NCBI RefSeq assembly: GCF_036170895.1
Contig: NZ_CP108036.1
Coordinates: 4,901,501 to 4,965,500 of the forward strand
Reading direction: 5' to 3'
DNA: 64,000 bases
Source of the DNA: Streptomyces erythrochromogenes
Lineage (GTDB): Bacteria; Actinomycetota; Actinomycetes; Streptomycetales; Streptomycetaceae
The notes under the pieces were generated by a model. That model was given only the letters and a program-made list of their open reading frames with translations, did not search any database and had not been told where the DNA came from. Both the position numbers and the translations under genes were made by a program. Below are positions 22,387 through 28,759 of the stretch, one piece after another (the stretch's first letter is position 1; each line of letters begins with the position of its first letter).

Positions 22387-23832
22387 TCAGGGGCGCTCGG
22401 AGTCCTCCGAGGCCGCCGACTGCGCCGCCGTGGCAGCGGCGCTTCCCGGACGCTTGCGAGCCACCCAGCCCTCGATATTCCGCTGCTGGCCACGGGCCAC
22501 GGCCAGCGCACCGGGCGGCACATCCTTCGTGATCACGGACCCGGCGGCCGTGTAGGCCCCGTCCCCGATCGTGACGGGTGCCACAAACATGTTGTCCGAC
22601 CCCGTCTTGCAATGCGAGCCGACGGTGGTGTGGTGCTTGTGCTCACCGTCGTAGTTCACGAAGACGCTCGCCGCGCCGATGTTCGTGTACTCGCCGATCG
22701 TCGCGTCGCCCACGTACGACAGGTGCGGCACCTTGGTGCCCTCGCCGATCGTCGCGTTCTTCATCTCGACGTAGGTGCCGGCCTTGGCCTTCGCCCCGAG
22801 GTTCGTGCCCGGACGCAGGTACGCGAACGGACCCACGCTCGCCTGCGGGCCCACGACCGCGCTCTCGGCCACCGTGTTGTCCACGCGCGCGCCCGCGCCC
22901 ACCCGGGTGTCCCGCAGCCGGGTGTTGGGGCCCACCTCGGCGCCCTCGGCGATGTGCGTGGCGCCCAGGAGCTGGGTGCCGTGGTGCACGATCGCGTCCT
23001 GCCCGAAGGTCACGGTCACGTCCACGAACGTGCTGGCCGGGTCGACGACCGTCACGCCCGCGAGCATGGCCTGCTCCAGCAGGCGCGCGTTCAGCAGGGC
23101 GCGGGCCTCGGCGAGCTGCACGCGGTTGTTGATCCCCAGGATCTGGCGGTGGTCGCTGCCCACGGCCGCGCCGACGCGGTGGCCCGCCTCGCGCAGGATG
23201 CCGAGGACGTCGGTGAGGTACTCCTCGCCCTGGCTGTTGTCGGTGCGGACCTTGCCGAGCGCGTCGGAGAGCAGGGCGCCGTCGAAGGCGAAGACGCCCG
23301 AGTTGATCTCGCGGATCGCCCGCTGGGAGTCGGTGGCGTCCTTGTGCTCGACGATCGCGGTCACGGCGCCGCCGGCGTCGCGCACGATGCGGCCGTAGCC
23401 GGTGGAGTCCGGCACCTCGGCGGTGAGCACGGTGACGGCGTTGCCGTCGGCGGCGTGCGTCTGCGCGAGCCGGCCCAGGGTCTCCCCGGTCAGCAGCGGG
23501 GTGTCGCCGCAGACGACGATCACGGTGCCGTCGACGGGCCCGCCGAGCTCTTCGAGGGCCATGCGGACGGCGTGGCCGGTGCCGTTCTGCTCGTACTGGA
23601 CGGCGGTGCGGACGTCGGCGTCGATGCCGGCGAGGTGCGCGGTGACCTGCTCCCGGGCGTGTCCGACGACCACGACGAGGTGCTCGGGGTCCAGCTCGCG
23701 GGAGGCGGCGACGACGTGACCGACGAGCGAGCGCCCGCAGATCTCGTGCAGAACCTTGGGTGTGGCCGACTTCATGCGGGTGCCTTCACCCGCTGCGAGT
23801 ACGACGACGGCTGCCGGGCGGTTGGCGCTCAC
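22387..23832 (-). CDS. glmU: Bifunctional GlmU: glucosamine-1-phosphate acetyltransferase / N-acetylglucosamine-1-phosphate uridylyltransferase
   Basis: GlmU makes UDP-GlcNAc for peptidoglycan. The N-terminal half is a nucleotidyltransferase with LAAGEGTRMKSATPKVLH, the uridine-binding QYEQNGTGHA and VCGDTPLL motifs. The C-terminal half is a left-handed parallel beta-helix of hexapeptide repeats, with the acetyltransferase residues in AYLRPGT and the NYDGEHKHHT segment. 481 residues is normal. GTG 23832 has GAAGGG upstream. Just upstream on the same strand lies tRNA-Gln. Confidence 0.96.
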   Translation of the reverse strand: MSANRPAAVVVLAAGEGTRMKSATPKVLHEICGRSLVGHVVAASRELDPEHLVVVVGHAREQVTAHLAGIDADVRTAVQYEQNGTGHAVRMALEELGGPVDGTVIVVCGDTPLLTGETLGRLAQTHAADGNAVTVLTAEVPDSTGYGRIVRDAGGAVTAIVEHKDATDSQRAIREINSGVFAFDGALLSDALGKVRTDNSQGEEYLTDVLGILREAGHRVGAAVGSDHRQILGINNRVQLAEARALLNARLLEQAMLAGVTVVDPASTFVDVTVTFGQDAIVHHGTQLLGATHIAEGAEVGPNTRLRDTRVGAGARVDNTVAESAVVGPQASVGPFAYLRPGTNLGAKAKAGTYVEMKNATIGEGTKVPHLSYVGDATIGEYTNIGAASVFVNYDGEHKHHTTVGSHCKTGSDNMFVAPVTIGDGAYTAAGSVITKDVPPGALAVARGQQRNIEGWVARKRPGSAAATAAQSAASEDSERP

Positions 23833-23901
23833 GGGTGTGCCCTTCGGCTTCGGGGGTGGACCCGTGAAGGATACCGGGGCGTTAACGCCGTGAAACGAGG
23901 C

Positions 23902-23930
23902 CGGGTCCCGACCTCTGCGGTCAGGACCCG
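23902..23930 (-). terminator. Terminator of the tRNA-Gln gene
   Basis: CGGGTCC / GGACCCG outer stem and GACC / GGTC inner stem, 12 bases beyond the tRNA 3' end and ahead of glmU. Confidence 0.65.
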
Positions 23931-23942
23931 AATGTGCGCAAG

Positions 23943-24014
23943 CTCCCCCGCCAGGACTCGAACCCGGACATAAGGCACCAAAAGCCTCAGTGCTGCCAAT
24001 TACACCACAGGGGA
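23943..24014 (-). tRNA. tRNA-Gln (anticodon UUG)
   Basis: 72 nt fold into a cloverleaf: acceptor TCCCCTG/CGGGGGA with one G-U pair, D stem GTG/CAC, anticodon stem GAGGC/GCCTT with loop TTTTGGT and anticodon TTG, T stem CCGGG/CCTGG with loop TTCGAGT. The 3' CCA is not encoded (the sequence continues GCT). Decodes CAA. Confidence 0.95.
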
Positions 24015-24252
24015 CTATGTGCGACTGAACCGGACATTGTGCGCCGGGTCGAGTCGACGGCACCTACTATGCCGCACCATCGCCCTTGGACGCGACGGTA
24101 AAGATCGCGCCTTGCGGGCGTGTGCCGCGGCGTGGTCCTGAGTAGGGGAGTCAGGTCTCGGCATTCGGCCGGTTCGGCCGGGTGCACGAGTGTCGGTGCG
24201 CGGAGGAATTTCTGTCGGTGGTCTGTCGGGACGCCTGCGTACGCTGGACGGC

Positions 24253-25521
24253 ATGACCAGTACGGGGGAAGTGGAAGGCCGCGCTGGGCCGCCTTTGTGG
24301 TGGGCGCGGCGGCGGGATGCCGTGGTGGACGCGGCGCTGGCCGCGGTGTCCGCGGCGGAGTGCGCGTGGGAGGGGATCCGCTTCGCGCACGAGGCGGGGA
24401 TTCCCGTGGCCGCCGGGGTGCTGTTCGGTGCCGCGGTGGGGGCCACGCTGGTGCTGCGGCGCCGCTGGCCGATCGCCGTGGTGCTCGTGGGGATCGCCGT
24501 GGCGCCGGCCGAGATGGGGTTCCTGCTGTCGGTGGCGGGGATGTACTCGCTCGCCTCGTCCGAGGTGCCCCGGCGGATCATCGCCGCGCTGGCCTCGATG
24601 TCGCTGGTCGCCACCTTCGTCGTGATGTACCTGAAGACCCGCGGGGACGTGGAGGCCGATCCGGCGCTCGTGGTCGCGCTGTCCGGGTTCGTGGCGGTGG
24701 CGCTGACCGTGCCGCCCATGCTGCTCGGGCTCTACATCGGCGCCCGGCGCCGGTTGATGGAGAGCCTGCAGGAACGGGCCGACTCACTGGAGCGGGAGCT
24801 GTCGCTGCTGGCGGACCGGGCGGAGGAGCGGGCCGAGTGGGCCCGTACCGAGGAGCGGACGCGGATCGCGCGCGAGATGCACGACGTGGTCGCGCACCGG
24901 GTGTCGCTGATGGTCGTCCACGCGGCCGCGCTGGAGGCGGTGGCGGTCAAGGACCCGTCGCGGGCGGCGAAGAACGCCGCGCTGGTGGGGGACATGGGAC
25001 GCCAGGCGCTGACGGAGTTGCGGCAGATGCTCGGCGTGCTGCGGGCGGCGCCGCCGAAGGTGGCCGTGGCTGCGGCCGCCGCGACGGCGGTGCCGGTGGG
25101 TCCGGTCGCGCTCGTGGGCGGCGCGGACGAGGGGCCGTCGCTGGAGGAGCTGGAGGCGCTGGTCGGCCAGTCGAGGGCGGCCGGGATGGCCGTCGAGATG
25201 GTCGTGCAGGGCGAGGGGGCGGCGTACGCGGCGGAGTTGGAGCAGACGGCGTACCGGGTGGTGCAGGAGGCGCTCACCAACTGCCACAAGCACGCTCCGG
25301 GGGCGCGGGTCGTCGTACGGCTGGCGCACCGGGAGGGCGAGGTGGCGATGCAGGTGGAGAACGGGCCGTGCGAGGGGCAGGCCGACGGGGTCGGCCTGCC
25401 GAGCGGTGGGAACGGGCTGGTCGGCATGCGGGAGCGGGTGCTCGGCCTGGGCGGGGTCTTCGTGTCCGGTCCGACGGACGCGGGGGGCTTCAGGGTCTCG
25501 GCGGTGCTCCCGGTCCACTAG
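24253..25521 (+). CDS. Orphan NarL-type sensor histidine kinase
   Basis: 422 residues with four or five hydrophobic segments in the N-terminal 190 residues, a short helical linker, the HisKA_3 dimerisation box EMHDVVAHRVSLMV with the phosphorylated His, and an HATPase domain with N box EALTNCHKHAPG and G box GNGLVGMRERV. This class pairs with LuxR-type response regulators. None is adjacent; the intact orphan regulator at 11.3 kb is the nearest candidate, which is only a guess. ATG 24253 was chosen; there is no clear ribosome-binding site, so it may be leaderless. A long repeat-rich non-coding region follows. Confidence 0.86.
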   Translation: MTSTGEVEGRAGPPLWWARRRDAVVDAALAAVSAAECAWEGIRFAHEAGIPVAAGVLFGAAVGATLVLRRRWPIAVVLVGIAVAPAEMGFLLSVAGMYSLASSEVPRRIIAALASMSLVATFVVMYLKTRGDVEADPALVVALSGFVAVALTVPPMLLGLYIGARRRLMESLQERADSLERELSLLADRAEERAEWARTEERTRIAREMHDVVAHRVSLMVVHAAALEAVAVKDPSRAAKNAALVGDMGRQALTELRQMLGVLRAAPPKVAVAAAAATAVPVGPVALVGGADEGPSLEELEALVGQSRAAGMAVEMVVQGEGAAYAAELEQTAYRVVQEALTNCHKHAPGARVVVRLAHREGEVAMQVENGPCEGQADGVGLPSGGNGLVGMRERVLGLGGVFVSGPTDAGGFRVSAVLPVH

Positions 25522-25525
25522 CCCT

Positions 25526-25617
25526 TCGGCTCCCGCCGGGGTTGCGGGTTGTCGCGGGGCGGCTTTGGTCCTTCGGCGGCTCGGCTCCCGCTGGGGTTGC
25601 GGGTTGTCGCGGGGCGG
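25526..25617. repeat. Direct repeat of about 37 bases, two copies
   Basis: Copies at 25526-25562 and 25581-25617, period 55, differ at a single base (TCGGCTCCCGC[C/T]GGGG... ending GTCGCGGGGCGG). The first begins 5 bases after the kinase stop. Confidence 0.85.
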
Positions 25618-25649
25618 GATGGATGGGGTGGGGCGGTGCCCCGCCGGAG

Positions 25650-25879
25650 TGTCTCCTCGGCTCGGCGCGTGCGGGTGTGTCGCGGCGAGGCGGCCGGGGT
25701 TGCGCGCTCGTCCTGCGGGGACACTCCGCCGTGTCCCCACCCCACGCCGGCGCTCCGGTGCTTTCGGAACCGGGCTCGTACTGCTGGAGCGGGGACGGGG
25801 AGGGGTGTCCCCGCAGGACGAGCGCGCAACCACCCCGCACAACCGAGAAGTGCCCGCCTGGCGCGAGCCGAGGAGACAC
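25650..25879. repeat. Nested inverted repeats forming a large imperfect palindrome
   Basis: The outer arms GTGTCTCCTCGGCTCG (25650-25665) and CGAGCCGAGGAGACAC (25864-25879) are exact complements. Inside, a perfect 25-base inverted repeat joins 25700-25724 (TTGCGCGCTCGTCC...) and 25805-25829. The outer and inner pairs face each other across about 80 bases of spacer. No ORF with gene-like codon use spans it. It could be a dispersed intergenic element or an RNA structure. Confidence 0.8.
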
Positions 25880-25905
25880 CCCTCCGCGGCACCGCGACCC
25901 GCCCG

Positions 25906-26362
25906 CACCGCGCCCGAATCCCGCCGGCACTGCGATGCCACGGCCCGGCCCGGATCCGCCCCCCGGGAGGGGAACGGCACCGCGCCCGGATTCCGCCGGC
26001 ACTGCGATGCCACGGCCCGGCCCGGATCCGCCCCCCCGGGAGGGGAACGGCACCGCGCCCGGATCCCGCCGGCACTGCGATGCCACGGCCCGGCCCGGAT
26101 CCGCCCGCCCGCCCGGGAGGGGAACGGCACCGCGCCCGGATTCCGCCGGCACTGCGATGCCACGGCCCGGCCCGGATCCGCCCGCCCGCCCGGGAGGGGA
26201 ACGGCACCGCGCCCGGATCCCGCCGGCACTGCGATGCCACGGCCCGGCCCGGATCCGCCCGCCCGCCCGGGAGGGGAACGGCACCGCGCCCGAATCCCGC
26301 CGGCACTGCGATGCCACGGCCCGGCCCGGATCCGCCCGCCCCCCCCGGGAGGGGAACGGCAC
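25906..26362. repeat. Tandem array of six units of 72-77 bp
   Basis: A conserved core beginning CCGCCGGCACTGCGATGCC and ending GGAGGGGAACGGCACC recurs with starts at 25921, 25993, 26066, 26143, 26220 and 26297. Period differences (72, 73, 77, 77, 77) come from the length of a C/G run (CCGCCCGCCCG type) before the GGGAGGGG. Units also alternate ATTCC, ATCCC and AATCC before the core. There is no spacer diversity, so this is not a CRISPR. No gene is apparent across the array. Confidence 0.92.
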
Positions 26363-26450
26363 GGGGAATGGATTCCGCCCCGCCCCGTGCGAGCGGGAAG
26401 GCGGGGGGCCGGGGCCGGGCCGGGATGCTGCCCCGGCGGGAGCGGAAGGG

Positions 26451-26963
26451 TTACGGCGCCGTCGTGAGACGCGTCGGCTGGAGGCCCGTCAGGAGGAGGG
26501 TGAGGGCTTCGTCGACCGTGGAGCCGAGGTACCAGTCGCCGGTGTGGTCGATGCCGTAGACGCGGCCTTCGCGGTCGAGGGCGAGGTGGGAGTCTCCGTC
26601 GGCCTCGACCCCGAGGGGGCAGAGCTGCGTGGACAGGGCCCGCCCCAGGTCGGCGAAGGTGCGCGCCAGGTGGAGTCCGGTGAGGGGGTCGATCCGTAGC
26701 GGGGTAGGGGCGATCTGGCGGCCGGGTCCGGGCGCGGTGACGGTGAGGCCGCCGAACTCCGCCCAGGCCTCGACGGCGGCGGGGAAGACCGTGTGCCGGT
26801 GGCCGGCGGGGGTGGTGTGGTCCCGGAGGGCGTCGGCCCAGTACTCGGCCTGTTTGGCGTCCCAGCGGCCGGGTTCCCAGCCGGCGGTCCGCAGCGCGGA
26901 GTCCACCGCGACCGGGAAGCGGGTGGTCGAGGAGCGGTCGTAGGAGGCTGAGGTGGTCGTCAT
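26451..26963 (-). CDS. SUKH-3-type immunity-like protein
   Basis: 170 residues matching the SUKH-3 pattern: SALRTAGWEPGRWD at the N-terminus, a FPAAVEAWAEFGGL segment, and the later PLGVEADGDSHLALDREGRVYGIDHTGDWYLG followed by EALTLLLTG (pieces given separately here). SUKH proteins are best known as immunity proteins of polymorphic toxins. The ATG lies 2 bases after the stop of the YwqJ-like deaminase gene upstream, so the two are one operon. Whether it neutralises that deaminase is inference from gene order. Confidence 0.8.
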   Translation of the reverse strand: MTTTSASYDRSSTTRFPVAVDSALRTAGWEPGRWDAKQAEYWADALRDHTTPAGHRHTVFPAAVEAWAEFGGLTVTAPGPGRQIAPTPLRIDPLTGLHLARTFADLGRALSTQLCPLGVEADGDSHLALDREGRVYGIDHTGDWYLGSTVDEALTLLLTGLQPTRLTTAP

Positions 26964-26965
26964 GG

Positions 26966-27526
26966 CTACTCGGCTGGGGTGAGGTCGACGGGGCGTACGC
27001 CGAAGTGGGCGAGGAGGGCGTCGCAGGAGCGGCAGGGGGGCGCGTAGCTGCCGTGGAGGGGGTCGCCGTCCTCGCGGATGCGCCGGGCGGTGATCTTCGC
27101 GTGCTTGAGGGAGCGGCGGGCCTCGCTGGGCGAGAGGGGCTTGCGGGAGGCGCGTCGGGAGCGGGCGGCCTCGACGGAGGCCAGGTGGCGGGAGAGCAGT
27201 ATCGCTTCCGGACATCGCCCGGTGAAACGTTCGCGCTGGCCGCTGGTGAGGGTGTCCAGGAAGTCCTGGACGAGGGGGTGGAGGGCGGGCGGCTGGTCGG
27301 CCTTGCCGGCGGTGCCGGTGAGGGTCTCGCCGCGTACGGACAGCGCGGCGGCGACGGTGGGCAGGATGCCGTCCCGGCGGAAGCGCAGGACGGGTGGGGT
27401 GGGCCGGCCGTCGCTGCTGCTCCAGCGCAGGCGGGGGTCGCCGGTGGCGCCGCCTGCTTCGGCGGGTGTGCCTGCCGCGTCGGCGGTGCCGTCGCCCGGT
27501 TCCGTACGTGTTGCCGTGTTCTGCAT
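26966..27526 (-). CDS. YwqJ-like deaminase-fold protein
   Basis: 186 residues. The C-terminal part shows the zinc-deaminase core of the YwqJ toxin family: CPE at 105-107 within FTGRCPEAILLSRHL, and PPCRSC with Cys165 and Cys168. The first 80 residues are Pro/Gly/Arg-rich and lack a signal peptide or a known toxin-trafficking domain. By family the target would be a nucleic acid or nucleotide base. It is directly followed by the SUKH-3 gene, the classical toxin-then-immunity order. An intracellular or regulatory role is equally possible because no secretion system is visible. The start is the ATG of MQNTAT; an upstream ATG is possible. Confidence 0.78.
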   Translation of the reverse strand: MQNTATRTEPGDGTADAAGTPAEAGGATGDPRLRWSSSDGRPTPPVLRFRRDGILPTVAAALSVRGETLTGTAGKADQPPALHPLVQDFLDTLTSGQRERFTGRCPEAILLSRHLASVEAARSRRASRKPLSPSEARRSLKHAKITARRIREDGDPLHGSYAPPCRSCDALLAHFGVRPVDLTPAE

Positions 27527-27756
27527 GGTCGCGCTTTCCCTCCCGTGGCGGCGGTGGTGACCGCTGTCGCGCACGCCCCCGTGCTGCGGGGACAGCCTGC
27601 CAAATGTCATCTGTCATACGGAAGCGGGGTCGAATTTTCGTATCAATTCGGATGTTCCTGGCCGTCGGGCTGGTGTGCGGGTCGCGGGCGGGGGAGCCTC
27701 TTGCCCCAGCGCATAGGCTGTGGTGAACCAGCCAGATCCAGCAGGGGGCTACCGCC

Positions 27757-28752
27757 ATGACGACAGGTCGGCTCGGGCAGCAGGCCGCGCCACCCAACGC
27801 CGCTTACTCGGGGCAGGTCGTGCATTTCCCGGACCCGGTCCGGGCCGCTCGGCATCCCCACGGAGTGCGGATGGACGGCGACGGGTATCCGGACTTCTCC
27901 GCCTACGCGCGTGCGGCGGTGGAGATCGCCGAGCCGCCCGAGGGCTTCGGCGTGGACGAGTTGCGGCTGACGGACTACGTGTCCGCGAACGCGGCGATGA
28001 AGGCCGCGGGGCACGAGCTGTGGGACACGGTCGGGCCGGTCGGCACCCCGCACGGCTGGACCTGGCACCACGTGGCGGGTTCGCGGCGCATGGAGCTGGT
28101 CCCGGTCGAGGTGAAGGCGCTGCTGCGGCATCACGCGGGTCTGGCGACGGCTCCGGTGGACCACGAGAAGCGCGGGACGCGGCCGTTGCAGGAGGTGCGT
28201 CCGGTGCACATCGGGCTGCCGAAGTCCGTGGTGTCGGTTTCCGAGAGCCAGGTGCAGGGTGTCGAGGAGGACCTCGGCTACCGGCTGCCGGAGGCGTACC
28301 GCTCGTTCCTGAAGGCGGCGGGCGGCTGTGCGCCGGTGGGTGCCGGCCTGGACGTGGAGCTCGGTCTGCTGGTGGACCAGCCGTTCTTCACGGTGCGTGA
28401 GGAGGCGGCGGTCAACGACCTCGTCTACGTCAACAAGTGCCTGCGCGACCACCTGACGAAGGACTACCTGTGCGTGGCCTTCGCGCAGGGCGGGCTGCTC
28501 GCGCTGAAGGTGAAGGGCGAGGGCATCGGATCGGTGTGGTTCTCCCCGTACGACGACGCACGCGACCAGGACGGATGGTCGGTGCAGGAGCGCGTGGAGC
28601 GGCTTTTGCTGCCGTGCGGCGGTGATTTCGACTCCTTCCTGGAGCGGTTGGCGGGTAACCCGCCGGAACTGGAGACGGTGGCCGGTCTGATGGTGGACGG
28701 CGGATTCGCACGTTCGGTTCCGGTGGCGCGTGCCGGTTCGGATGAGGGGTGA
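27757..28752 (+). CDS. WHH-nuclease-like domain fused to a SUKH (SMI1/KNR4) domain
   Basis: 331 residues. Residues about 70-130 read like the HNH/Endo VII-fold WHH toxin domain: DYVSANAAMKAAGHELWD, then TWHH (102-105), M112-x-LVP and a later His pair at 125-126. The usual His after LVP is Lys, so activity may be reduced or lost. Residues about 165-315 form a SUKH-1 (SMI1/KNR4) domain starting VQGVEEDLGYRLPEAYRSF and containing LPCGGDFDSFLERL. A toxin-type domain and an immunity-type domain are thus in one chain. ATG 27757 has AGGGGG upstream. The next gene starts 7 bases downstream. Confidence 0.78.
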   Translation: MTTGRLGQQAAPPNAAYSGQVVHFPDPVRAARHPHGVRMDGDGYPDFSAYARAAVEIAEPPEGFGVDELRLTDYVSANAAMKAAGHELWDTVGPVGTPHGWTWHHVAGSRRMELVPVEVKALLRHHAGLATAPVDHEKRGTRPLQEVRPVHIGLPKSVVSVSESQVQGVEEDLGYRLPEAYRSFLKAAGGCAPVGAGLDVELGLLVDQPFFTVREEAAVNDLVYVNKCLRDHLTKDYLCVAFAQGGLLALKVKGEGIGSVWFSPYDDARDQDGWSVQERVERLLLPCGGDFDSFLERLAGNPPELETVAGLMVDGGFARSVPVARAGSDEG

Positions 28753-28759
28753 CGGCGCG

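Noticed and set aside
25906..26362. CRISPR array
   Set aside because: All units are the same throughout, without unique spacers, and no cas genes are near; it is a tandem repeat.
24784..27603. Very long open frames on both strands through the repeat block
   Set aside because: Stop-free only because of GC content; translations are Pro/Gly/Arg repeats, with no ribosome-binding site and no gene-like third-position bias.
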